From the NCBI GenBank assembly GCA_964030475.1, contig CAXIPT010000011.1, positions 477,673 to 541,672 on the forward strand: DNA of 64,000 bases. The letters are read 5' to 3'. This document shows positions 10,332-23,200 of this stretch, in pieces. The DNA comes from Tethya wilhelma. Lineage: Eukaryota > Porifera > Demospongiae > Tethyida > Tethyidae. A program made the translations under genes and the position numbers. Numbering within the stretch: position 1 is the first letter of the stretch; every line of letters begins with the position of its first letter. The notes under the pieces are model-generated. The model ran no database searches. It saw only the letters and a list, made by a program, of their open reading frames with translations, and had not been told where the DNA came from.

Positions 10332-10766
10332 TTGTTCAGCTTCCCTCTGACTTTGCTGACAGTATTCCTTATCCTGTAATTAAATAATGTTATTAGACTA
10401 AGTATGTATTAGAAAGAAATATTATAGGAAGGTAGGAATAAAATCAATATTCAGACAACTCAAATTAAACAGACTATCAGTCTGATAATGCATCCCCCTT
10501 AACTCTAAGACTTACTTACATTTTCCCAAAGCTCTATAACCTTCTCCCTCACTTTCTGTAAAGATGTACAAAATCATGATTGTATAATAATAATTATGAA
10601 CTTACTCGAGTAGCATCAGATCATTAAATTTTTGACTATTGACTTTGTTCATGCTTATTTATGACATCTAGCTATTGTTTAGTTTACAGTCAGTCAATGC
10701 AGTCATTGTAGGACAACTTACTATTTTCATTTCAGTTAGTTTCAGTTGCTCCTCTGTGGCTTCCAT
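10332..10766 (-). CDS. Probable 5' exons of gene C (charged helical N-terminus)
   Basis: There are three small phase-0 exons: 10766-10722 (starts ATG, MEATEEQLKLTEMKI), 10555-10520 (KVREKVIELWEN) and 10373-10332 (DKEYCQQSQREAEQ). All three donors are GTAAGT and the acceptors are TTTACAG and ATTACAG. Together they give a 41-residue charged, helical, probably coiled-coil N-terminus. No in-frame continuation to the COR exon is visible, because the sequence between 10331 and the N at 10181 contains stops. A missing or collapsed ROC exon there is the simplest explanation. The alternative is a small separate gene or a decayed remnant. Confidence 0.5.
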
Positions 10767-11354
10767 GATTCTATCACCACTACTTATACTGTACTTTGTA
10801 TATATATTGTGGTATGGTTAAATTGACCTTGGATGATAATGATATTAAAGACTACCTCATCAAAAAAACATGACGCATGTGATCATGAATTCCATTATTC
10901 AAAGTTATAATTATGTTTAGGTCAAAGCATGCAGGTCCACTTATGCAATGCACATGTCACGCACATGCACACACACACACACACACACACATACACACAT
11001 ACACTTATAGGCTCCCTTTGCTGTCAAGTCTTCTACAAGTATGTTGCCCTCTTAGTGATTAATTAATTTTAAGGAGGGTGTAAAGATAACGTATCTGACA
11101 TTAATATAGTCATGCCTTAATTATTTTTGCTAACAAAATTGTAATAATATAATGCATGCATTCAGCCCTGCCATTTAATCATACATATGGTATGACAATT
11201 ATGATTGTTTTTTTTGGGATGTCAGAAATTTTGAAATATTAATATTAATTATTATCAAAATTTAACCAGTTACATGTGCGTGCAAGCTACAAGCTTAAAA
11301 TAATGGATAATTATTCACATATTGTATACGTAAAAATAACACCAGTGATCTAGA
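10767..11354. other. Intergenic spacer between genes B and C, with (CA)n
   Basis: This spacer is AT-rich, with a (CA)n microsatellite at about 10968-10990. It should hold the 3' UTR of gene B and the promoter of gene C. No further coding segment is visible. Confidence 0.5.
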
Positions 11355-14300
11355 TTAATTTTTATCTATAATAAACCTTGTTCTAATTCCACATGCAATT
11401 GTGTTTTGGTCCATGGTTTCAAGAGCTGTACACAATTTCTCCCAAGAAGCACCTCTATCACTGTGTAGCCAAAGAATGACCATTTGATCTCTCTGGCAAG
11501 CATTTCCATACTTGTCAAAGTTAAATCTGATTGTATCTAGCTCAGATTTCTTGACTCCTAGTAATTTTCCTAGCGTATACCAGTCTAGGAGTTGAGTGAG
11601 TGCCGTGGATACATGCTGAATGTTGACATTAGGTTCAGATTCTGAAGGGAAAAATGGTATAAGTATTATTAGGATAATTTTAAATTATTCAAAATAAATT
11701 TTAATTATTTTTTCTACCTGCACCAAGTTTTATGCTACATCACATTACTCAATCAGTGGTTTAATTATAAGTTAGATCTACAAACACAACTAACCTGAAA
11801 AAGATGGCACAGTACTTACCATGTGTGTGTGGCGCTAATGGAGTGAGCCATATTGTGTGTTGCGGGTTCAACTCTCCAAAGAGTTCATCTATTGTACAAG
11901 ACCAGCAGCCAAATTCTTCAATCACCTCAGCAGCATGGGGTTTGGGTTTCACTCTATAAGTTGAGGGTGTCTCCTCATCATCATCAGTGGTGTGGGGACA
12001 GAATATTGCCAGACTAGGATGATCGTCGTTGTAGTGGAGTTTACGGCAAGAAGCTTCAATTCCACTGATGATAGCTTTTTGGATCTCTGGACACCATTTT
12101 CGAAAAGCTTTTTCTGGAGCTTTCAGGTGGACTTCAATATGACTGAATGAATCAATCAATGTGATGTAGCATGCAGTTTTCGGAATCTGGAACTTGATGC
12201 AATTTCGTGCAACTAGCATTATCTTTCCTGAAGAAAATGTCACTCTCCAGCCACAGACAGTCATCAAGTGGATGACTAGACAGCAAAACACTCCAGCTCG
12301 AGGCCAGCCTTCTGGGAATCGGATGAGAAGAGGAGCAGCTGTAGAAGAGAAGACTCTGTGTTTCTCTAACTCGGTATTTGGAAGCATCTGGAGAAGAGCT
12401 GGCATGAAATGGTCTAGAGGTGAGGCTGGTTGAGTGTCATCATCAGTGAGGGGAGCTGCTATCAATAGCTTATTCAGCAGCTTCAAGAACGATTGAGGAG
12501 TGAAGAGATCTTTCACGTAGTGATGTTGGAACTTCTCCAGAAACTCGATGTTAATGATACCTTGATCTCTGAAGCAAAGCCACTTCCCTGACATGGTTGA
12601 TCGAGGACCACAAGAGGCTTGTCTGAGTGAGAAGCTGAAGTCAACCAGCTCTGTCACTTTGTCAAGAAGAACTTGGGAATTCACAAAGACAACCTCAGGC
12701 AACGTGTTAGGGTGGTAGTGAAAGACGTTGAGATTATGGAAGAACCTCAGAGCAGCATCAAAGGCATCCTCATGAAAATTGAGACTCTGTGCAACCTCAA
12801 GACACTCACTCCTGCTAAGGATTTCTCTGTCAAGCTGATTAGCTAGTTGGCGAAGCATCAGCTCTAAGATGTACCACCAGATGGGGACTTTGACTTTCTC
12901 TACGACTGTGTGCTCTACGATACGTCGGATGTTTGCAGCAATCTCCTCTTCTTCTTTTCCAGGATGAGCAGTGTCCACAGGGAAGATCAGTTGACTCTTG
13001 TCTTTAAAGAAGAATTCAAGACTGTCTGAGTATTCTCCCAGGAGGTCAATAAGCTTCTTGTTCTTCTGCTCCAGGTTCTCAGAGCACTCCACCATCAGGT
13101 CCTTGTGAGTACCGACCACAATGATTTTGGGAGGCCTTCCTTTGGTGGGACGAGACTGTATGGAACGGATTAGACACTTGAGGGTGTCAATGGTTGTGAA
13201 ATGGGAGTGCTGGGCTTCACCGACAGGCTTGCCATCCTTGTAGTATTCCACTGGAGGACGGCTGTCTAGACTCTCAGAGAGACGAGTCACAAACAGGGTA
13301 GCTGAGGTGTTGTGGATGAAGAGAGGGAGCAACTCGTGGAACTGAGGCTGACCTCCACTGTCGGTGACGTAGACCCACTCAGAGCCAAACAGCTGTTCTG
13401 ATTGGTGGCTGTCAGGATCCTCTTCTTGAGGCTGGGCTTCAACACTATTGCTGGATTGAAGCTGTTTTAATCGCCATTCAAGGAACCGTTTCTCATCTTC
13501 ATCTTGACACTCTAAGATTTCGTATTTCAGCTTCTCTTTCATAATTTTTCCCACTATCTTCTCCAGAACACTATCCATAGTCTTCTTGGAGTCAAATGAT
13601 TGGTCCTGAGGTTGTTGGGTGTCAATGGATGTAACCTGATCCACTGACTGGACCAGAGGTTCAAGGGATGCATCACCAGGTTGCTGGCTTGAAGTAGCAC
13701 CATCTGCTGAAGTGTCCTTCAATGGTAGGAGCTCTGTAAGTTGTTTCAATTTATCCATAGAAACAGTCTGCTTTGTGATATGTTGCAGTGCAAGAATGGC
13801 TCGTGCGATCAATGTTAGTAGCTTATCCTCATTGATTTCTTTCCAGCCTCCTCCTTCTTGTATTTTCATTTTCATTCCTGAGATGGATCGGATGTTTGCT
13901 CGAATTGGTCTCTCAGCACAGGGGGTGCTGTGACGCACTGATGGTGGGGGTTCCCCCAGTAGGAGGTATTTCAAACACGTCTTCCCCACTCCAGCCAATC
14001 CTTGGAGAAGAAGGAGGATGATACTTGTTGTCACATGACCTTCACAGAGGGCTTCATCGAGAAGTCTCTGGGATGAGTGGGATCGCTTCTCACCAAGAAG
14101 TTGCTTCTCCCCTGAAATCAACATAAGAGATAACATAATAATGAATTAAAGTTTGTAGTTATAGCTATTAATTCACTGTTTTCACAGTTTTACATAAAAG
14201 CAGGGGTGTTGTTGTTTCCTCGGCAACAGGATACATAGGTGGAGAAATCACAAAATAAGCAACTCTAATTATATTCCTAATTTCCTAAGTATGGATGGTG

Positions 14301-16798
14301 TACTATAGTTCATAATATAGATGGTTAATAGCTTGCTGTTAACGAGGAATTGATAGGTACGTGTGTGTATATAGGTTCGGGTGGATGTGGCTATATTCTG
14401 CACATTGTATTATGTCCCTACATGTCCTTATACCTCCAAATAATTATAATTGAATGAAACTAAAGGAAGTCTTATTTATTGAAACTGATGCATTCATGCA
14501 TGGACAATAATCATAGTACTGATAAACTTACGCATTTTTAGTAGTGGTTGATCAGCAGGCTGGTCATGAAAAGGTGTAATAGGATCCTGCACAGTTATTC
14601 CATATTGCCTAAGGTCATTCTTTATTCCTATTTAGATGAGAGTATTAAAAAATTATTATAAGGTCACAATTACTACAATTATGTGCATGTGTTATCTGAG
14701 TCATGAAAAACTCAAATCAGCACTGACTCAGAGTATTTTTATGCATTACCAGGATCATTGATTGTAGTCAGCAAAGTCTGAAGAGAGGCTGGATTCTTTA
14801 TTCCCACATTCTCCAGAAACACGAATGTTAGTTGTACACAACCTTTGCCAGTATCTACAAAAAGTAACTGGACAGGTTCTATGTTGACCCTTTGGGCGAT
14901 CTCAAACTTTACTGACCGCATATCATTGAGTGTAAATTTAGAACTAGATGATTCTCCTGCTGTACATTTATGTTTATTCCATTTATTTTCATCAATTTTG
15001 AAGACAAGGCGGCGAGACTCTGAAGGCATTGCTGGTGCAGAATTAGCTATAGCAACAACAGGCACCTCAAACACACTGCGTCTACCGAACTTACTGAATT
15101 CAGCCAAGTAGTCCTGTAAGTCTTGTTCAAGCACACTGCCAGGCTCTGTAATTGTTTGCTCAATAATGGCCTCGAGTATGTCATAGTTGAAGAAGGAGAT
15201 ATACTTATATTTAAATAGAAATGTCTGGACTTGAAAAACAGTTGCGCAAGAATTGAGTTCATCAAAATGCTTTTCACACTGTAGACCGAATGAGCCAACA
15301 ATTGATGCAAGTCTATCTACTGTCATTTGCAGTTGCTCTACTAAGCATTTGAATGTGTTACACACAAAATGTCCAAACTTTTCAATGATTTTTTTTACTT
15401 CATTTAAAAGTTTATAAGCAAGTTTCTCCTTTTGATCTTTGGAAAGCTTTGTAGTGTCGAGGAATGGGAAAGAATCTGAGATTGATCCACAGCACTTGCC
15501 ACTCAAATAGTCATCAAAAGTACAGTGATTTTTACAGTGACATTGAAAATATGAGGATTGATCAGCACTTTGTACACTCTGCCCTGCTGACATGTCTCTT
15601 TCTGTGGCTTCTGTGTCTGATGATGACAAAACTCCATGACCTGATGAAGACTGAGCTCCAGAATAATCAGTGTCTATGTTTTTTGCAGTATCTGAATGAA
15701 AATTAAGATATGGTAGTAGGTAGTTATTATAGTCATGATTACATGTGCCAAATTAGAGATTTCCCTTGTTTTAATACTTGGAATTTCTATGCATATCATT
15801 ATGCACTAGCTGATGCATTGATAATTTGTGTGGAGTGTGGGTGTATGAACATGGGTCATTTCTTATGCTTCCTTTGTAGTATACTGAGTATATCATAATA
15901 TCAACCATTAATCACAATGTTTATAATAAAAGCAATCAGATAACCAGATCAACAACAATGTACAATTTTATTCATGGTAGGGGATTATTACTAAACCATA
16001 TCACTGACAAGCCTGTGTCTTAACTGTTACAATTAATGGGCTGTTTGCATAATATATTAATTCACAATATCATTCATGGGCATTACATGTATTAACTATT
16101 TTGGCATAGATAATTGCATGTGCATTGATAGTGCGCAAAACTTCAGCACATAATTTAATGGAAATGAATGCCCAGGGCCCGGAATCTAATAGAGCGGCAT
16201 ATGTACATGTGTTTAGCTATATCAAATGCAAAAAGGTGACTACCATGCAGTTTGCTGTACATGCATAGTCACCCACCATGGCCATATTTATATCTAACAA
16301 CTAATATACACGTAGCTATCTAGGTTGAAGGGGTTTTTTTCCTGAATTAATCAGTACAATGTCATGTAGAATGAGTCACATACCTTGATCCTGACATTTT
16401 TCTTTAGCGATCTTATTAGCAACACCGTTCTGGCCTATTTTTCTCAGCTTGTCAATCAATACCTCCCATGTCAGGGTGTTTCCACATGTCTCTGTCACCT
16501 TGCCTTCTTTTCGTAGCCATGCTTCCACCATTTCATCAGGCAAGGTGGTCATATTCTGAACAGAAGAAGAATGTAAACCTAGCAGATTGCCAAGTTGCTT
16601 GATCTGTTGATGGTTCAGTTCCTTCAAAGAGAGTACCACTTCAGTAAAATTATCGTCTATATAGAAACAAAAATAATTAAGACAACATACAGGGCTAGCC
16701 TAGTTTGATTATTATTAAAAACTATAGCCATTAATTGATACAGTGCTACAATTTCATCATATATATGCAGCTTTTAACTTACCTATATTATGATCCAT
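11355..16798 (-). CDS. Gene B: death domain - ROC GTPase - COR-like - death domain protein (1301 aa)
   Basis: Six exons join to 3906 nt: 16798-16783 (MDHNI), 16656-16384, 15691-14750, 14627-14532, 14111-11820 and 11641-11355. All introns are GT-AG and all five are phase 1. Residues about 5-95 form a death domain (LNHQQIKQLGNLLGL, MVEAWLRK, WEVLIDKLRKIG). Residues 97-442 are a Ser-rich and Cys-containing helical linker. A ROC-type GTPase follows with Walker A GLAGVGKT (about 480-487), the DSGGQ switch motif (about 693) and guanine-specificity motif THKD (about 777-780); G1 and G3 are separated by an unusually long, acidic, Gln-rich insert. A COR-like region spans about 850-1200, and a second death domain the last 90 residues (DWYTLGKLLGV, SWEKLCTALE). 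There is no signal peptide or membrane segment, so it is probably a cytosolic signalling switch of the Roco class. Introns 3-4 (14531-14112) and 2-3 (16383-15692) hold nothing recognisable. Confidence 0.86.
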
Positions 16799-17221
16799 AT
16801 TGATTCAACTCTTGGCTACACTACTAGATCATAATCATCAGACAGCTAGATCCGAGAGATTAATAATAAACAACACGCGCTATAAAGACGCCTATATAAT
16901 TATATTATATGTGTGTATTATGTCACGATCATACGATTTACTGCATGGTCCCACCCCCTCCAGATCCCAGGTATGAATGCATGCACGACTTAATTGAGCC
17001 ACGCCCTTATACTCATTTTGGCGCATGCGTATAATTATTATTTCTAGTCGACGACTGCTTAATTTTTTTACTACAAAGTTAAGGATCAATAAAAAATAAT
17101 AAGCATAGATCTAAATGACAAAACATACTAGCTATAATAATAGTTCACAAGTAATAAACAATACTCTTAAGATTATAACAATAAACTAAAGTTAGCGTTT
17201 GGTATGTAAATACTTGTTTCT
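16799..17221. other. Spacer between the giant gene and gene B
   Basis: These 423 bp must hold the 3' UTR of the giant gene and the promoter of gene B, both on the minus strand. No AATAAA is found on the minus strand here. The sequence is AT-rich with CGCATGCG and GTCGACGAC palindromes. No coding segment is visible. Confidence 0.5.
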
Positions 17222-20200
17222 TTAGTTCACTTGTCGACACCCTTCAATGGGATTGTCATTCATATCACGAACAGCATCAGTCCTGTAGACAAGGAAACAA
17301 TCCAACACCCCAAGAGCTCTTGTACACATATCCTTCCTTTTGATCTCATTCAAATCAGCTTCACTGAATTCAAACGTCAGAGATGGTCCATTATCAGTCA
17401 GGACTGTTCCTCCAGTGAGCTGGTGCTGGGTGTCTGGATCGGGAGGGGTTGGGATGAAAGTGACGTTGTTTATGAGAGCAAGATAGTCAAACTGGAGACT
17501 GGAGCTAAACACAGTCTCATCAAAGGACAAAGTCAGTTCACCCCGATTCATGTCGATAGTAAAGTTTAGGAAGATGGGACGAGTGTCATCCTCTGTGAAG
17601 TTACCGGCTGTGAGGATTGAAGATAGCTGCACTGAGTTGAAGTTCATATCTCGTATGGTGTTAGGAGTAACGAACAGGAATGTACTCATATTACTGACGG
17701 CCAGCATCTGACGATATTTGAGCTCATTCAAGTCATCATTTGTGAGAACAACTTGTATGATGTTTGATGGCATTGTGACAGAATCATAGCGACCGCTGAG
17801 TTGGTAGGTTTGTGAGGCCATGGTATCATTGCTGAGGAAAGTGATTCCACTCGTATCAAGACTAGAAGTGTTAACAGTCTCAGAGAATGTTAGCGTCAGT
17901 GTTCCAGTGTTCATATCGAGCTCAAATCCATTCAAAACTGGCTCAATTTGATCATCAGTGTGATCAGATGCTTGAATTGCATCACTTGGTGTCAATTCTA
18001 CCACAGAGTTACCAAACGTATCTGAAATGGCCAAAGATGAGAGGTAGATAAAGGTATTGTTCTCGGAAGTAGCAAGCTGTTCACGACGCTTGATTTCATT
18101 CAGATCTTCATCACTGAGATCAATAACAATCTGAGGTAGATTGTCCATAGTAGAGCCAATTATCTCAGTCAGTGTGTACGATAGATCAGAGCTTGTTTCA
18201 CTTACATTAGAGGCAAGAGTGATGAAGGCCACATTGAGTGTGCCAGTATCAACACTTTCATTGAAGGAGAGAGTCAGTGTTTCAGCGGTGAGATCGATTT
18301 CAAATGACACAAGCATTGGTGGTGTAAAATCAGGTGTATAGTCTTCCACTGAGAGAGCGTTGATGCCATTTTCGACTGCAATCACTGGTTCACCATTGAC
18401 ATCACCAATGCTTCCATTTCTCAGTGTCAGGAATACAGTTTCGTTTGTACGTCCAATATCCCTAGTCTTCAGCACATTCAGATCTCCATTTTCAATCTCT
18501 ATGATAACTATTGGTGAATCTATCACATTCAAAACAGTTCCAGTTGTGAGTGAATAATAATCTTCAGGCTGCGTTACTTCTGACTGTATCTGAAGAGTAA
18601 TCCCTGTGAAGTCTGTGGTGGATACATCTACGGTTTCAGAGAAGTACAAAGTCAGGTAGCCAGTGTTCATGTCAAGATCAAACAGCTCAAGAACAGGACT
18701 GGTTTCATCATCAATGAAGCTGCTCACTGGTCGTGCATTAGAAGCTGGTATCTCAATAACATTGTTTTCATTCAGATCTAGAATGAATTCTTCCTGGATA
18801 CGAAGGAAGGTGGAATCTCGGTCTCTCAGTAAGTTAAGTCGCTGTTTGATAGCATTCAGGTCATCAAGAGTAAAGTTGACAATCACTTCTAGTTGGTCGA
18901 CTGTCGATACTTCTCCTCCAGTCAGCGTGAACTCTTGACCTCCAGACTGGGCCGACGCTTGAAGAGTGAGCAATGTGAGATTTATGGTGGCAATATCAAC
19001 AGGTTCGTCAAAGTTTAGATACAAGACTCCAGTATTAAGATTGATGGCAAAGGTACGCAACTGTGGTGGGACATTGTCTTCTTCAAAGTCACTTGCACAC
19101 TGAACTGCAGGCTCAATCTGTACTGGAGGCACAGATAAATCGGCAACTGTTGTTCCAGTAAAACTGATGCAAGTATTGTTCAATCTTGTTGCAAGATTAA
19201 GGTTGCGCTTAATGCTGTCTAGATCCATGTCTGTCAAAGAGATAGTGATGATGGTAGAATCACTATTAGAGACATTTCCACCCCTCAGTGTGTATTCATT
19301 GCCACCAGAATCTGATGACTGTATAGTGATGGATCGTGGACGAACAGAGGCAGCATTAACAGTCTCGTCAAAGGTAAGGATTAACTCTTCAGATGTCAAA
19401 TTGAAAGTGAATGCTCTCAGAATGGGTGGAGATATGTCTACATCATACGTCAAGACATCAGCAGCGCTGGTGTTGAAAATGGGCTCAATTTCAAGACCAA
19501 ATGTATCTTGTACGAGGTCTGAAGTGAATGAGAGATAGGTGTCACCCATTGATGTAGCCAGTGAGGTGATACGTTTGATGCTGTTAGCGTCTGTTTCAGA
19601 AAGACGTACAGCCACTCTGGTAAGACTTTCAAACATCACTGTACCGTCTTGAAGTGTGTAGAACACGCCATTTTCAATCGATTGAGAATTCTGAAGTGTT
19701 AGAGCATCTATGGTGAAAGTGGATATGTTCACGACCTCACTGAAACTTAGAGTCAACACAAGAGTGTCCATATTCAGATCAAAAGATTCCAATCTTGGTC
19801 TTGTCCCATCTGGAATGAAACTGCCAACCTCAAGTGGGTCATATGGTGGTATTGGAGTAACACTGTTTTCACTGTAGTCAGCAGTGAGTGTGCTACTAAT
19901 AGAAATATGTGTGGTAGAAGGAGAGTCAGCCAAGCCTGTGATGTTTTTGATGCTGTTTAGATCATGCTGTGTGAAAGTGAACACCACAATGTGTGGATCA
20001 GTGGTAAAATCAATCATAGATGCTCCGTTTGTTAGGGTGTATTGGAGCACAGATGGAGCCAGGATGTCGTCCATGATACCACTCCCACTAGCTGACACAC
20101 CTCCTCCGGAAGTGGTAGAGTTATCGCTACCATCAGTGATATTAAAACCACTTCCACTGCCCGAGCCACTGGCAGGAAGTTGGCTCAGGTCTGCCTCAGC

Positions 20201-23200
20201 AAGAAGTGTGATTGCTGGAGGATAAAGTGGAAGGGTGACCGTTTCTGAGAAGGTTAGGATGAGTATTTCTCGATCAAGATTGATGGTAAAGTTTAGAAGA
20301 ACTGGGCGTGTTGTGTCAAAGGTCACATTTTCTGCTTGTGATGGTTGTGTATCATTGCAGTAAGCATTTCCAGCAGTGTCTGTAACTGAATATTCTGTCA
20401 ATAAGACAAGAGTGTCCGACACATTCGTAGCGAGATCAGTATCTGCTTTGATCAGGTTAAAATCAAAATCAGAAAGCATCAAATTCACAAATCTCGTGTA
20501 CTCATTCCTGTTAAAGTCACCAGACGTTAGCGTATAGTTTGACTCAGGCATAGGACCTGGGGCACTCAATACTGACAAGGTAGTTGGATCAAAAGTCGAA
20601 GTATTTACAGGCTCAAAGAAAGTTAGCAGTACTAAGCCTTGATTCAGATCCAGAGTGAAGTCTAGCAAGTATGGACACGTTGTGTCAGCAGTGTAATTCA
20701 TCACAGGCAGTGCATCTGTTGTTGCTATGGCAATGATGCTGTTATTGAACTGGTCTTGTATAAAGTCTGAAGTGATGGAAATAAAGGTGTTTCTGTCACT
20801 CGTAGCAAGATTCACAATGGATTTGATGTTGTTCAAGTCATCATAAGAAAACTGCATTACGATGATGGTACCACTTTCAAGGACTTCAAGAGGCATTTCA
20901 GAGAACTCTGTCAATGTGTAATTACTCATGCTCATGTTGAACGAAGACAGCAATGTGAGTTGTGTTGGGTCTAAAGATGAAGCATTCACTGACTCGGAAA
21001 AGTAGAATGTGATGCTGCCTGCATTGACATCAATATCAAAATTGATCAAGCGTGGTTCTGTAAAGTCACTGGTAAAGTTGTCAACTTGTAGAGCAAAAGA
21101 TGAGAGGGTTTCGTTAAGAAGATTGTCAAACATGTCTCTAACAACATTCTCAGTGACAGAGATAAAGGTATCATTCTCTGTTGTGGCTAGGGTGGTGATA
21201 CTCTTGAGCAGATTGAGATCAACTTGCGCTAGCTGGATCAAGACGGTTGGGCTGTTGATCACAGAAATGTTAGCATAGCTGGTTAGTGTGACGGATGTTA
21301 AATCAGAGTCTTGAGCAGATTGGATAGTGATACCGGTCACATTGAATGAGCTAACGTTAACAGTTTCAGAGAAAGAGAGAAGCAAAGTTTCTTCATCGAG
21401 ATCGAGAGAGAAAGACTCAAGAGATGGTTGAGTGCTATCTGTAGTAAACTGAGAGACTGGCCTAGCGTTAGATGGAACGATAGCTTCAACCATGATGGCG
21501 TTCATGTCAGCAATGGCTAAAGATGTGAAAGAGATGAAAGTTGTTTCATTGTCGATAGCCAAGAAGGCTAGCTGCTTGAGTCGGTTAAGATCAGACAGAC
21601 CAATGTTAATCTCAATCACTGTGTTATTGCTACTCTCAGTATAGCTGGCTTGAGTCAGGGTAAATGGTACCTCGAAATCAGATACGTTAGTCTCAGCTTG
21701 CAAAGAGATTTGTGTTACATCGAGTGAATTGGCATTCACAGTTTCAGAGAATACTAGTCTCAGAATCTCACTGTTCAGATCAAGATCAAATAGCTCGAGT
21801 GTTGGAGGTACGAAATCAGCAACAAATCCTGAATTTGGTTCTGGAATTGAAATGGAAATAACCGGATTAAAGTTCATATCTTCCACAGTAGCTTCAGTGA
21901 GAGTTAGAAATGTGTTGTCAGGACCAGTGGCAAGTTGAGTTAGCATCTTGATCACGTTAAGATCAACTGTTGTTACACTGAGTAACACGGTAGGTGTGTG
22001 GTCAGTGTTAGCTACAATTCCACCAGTGAGATCATACCCAATGGATTGATTTGACGCACTGCTGTAGATACTGATCTGTGCTGCATCAAATGTGCTAATG
22101 TTAACAGTCTCAGAAAAGCTTAGCGTCAAGATTTCACTGCTCAAGTTGAAAGCAAAGGCTTCCAGTTCAGGATTGATTTCATCAGCAGTGTAGTTGAGCA
22201 CCATTTCAGCAGAACTGTTCAAAATGGGATCACTAGGTAGAGACACCATGTCATAGACTGTGCCAGTTTCTAGCGTGATGAAGGTTGAGTTAGAATCAAC
22301 TGCTAGTTGTGTTAATCTCCTGATTTCGTTTCCATCTGATCTGCTCAAGTTGATCACAACGAAAGGATTGTTCACTGAATCGTCAAACGTGCTATCAGTG
22401 AGTGCATAGAACTGTGTGGTGTTTTCATTCAGCTCTTCATCACTCTGTAGCGTGATTGCAGTCACATCGAGTGAACTGATGTTGACCGTTTCAGACCACT
22501 CGAGGGTTAGCATGTTGGTGGTCAAATCGAGATTGAAATAGAGCAGTGATGGTGGGGTGAAATCTTCAGTGAAGTTAAAGACTGGTAGTCGATCTTGAGA
22601 GGTGATATTCAACACTGGATTGTTGTCAAGATCAAGAATGAGATCCGAAGTTATGACGATGAAAGTGTTATTTTCGTTAGTTGCCAGATTTCCGATCCTC
22701 TTAAGATTATCTTCGTCAAGTTCCAAGATTTCGACCACAATGGTAGGTCCATTTTCTGACTGTGTGGCTCCACTAATAAATGTATAAGACAGTATTCCAG
22801 CATCCACAATACTAATGGCAGTGTAGTCAATACTGGAGACATTTACAGCTTCTGAGAAATGTAGTGTTAGTATCAAATCATTCATGTTAAGATCAAATGA
22901 TTCTAACTCGGGACTTGACACATCCTTGGTGTAGTTCTGAACCTGCTGTGGTGTATCAATGGAGATATTGACCACAAGATTCTCAGCCATGTCTTCAATC
23001 GTGAAGTCCTCGATAGCAATATAGGTATCATTCTCATCAGTAGCAAGCTGGGTACGAACTTTGATTGCGTTAAAATCATCTCGTGTCAGTAGTATTTCAA
23101 TCATAGGTCCGTTTGTTGAGTTGGTGAAGCTTGTTTCAAGCTGGTAGAACTGTGGTTGTGTGAGTGTGTTAGCTAGTGGGCCACTGACTAGCCTAATACC

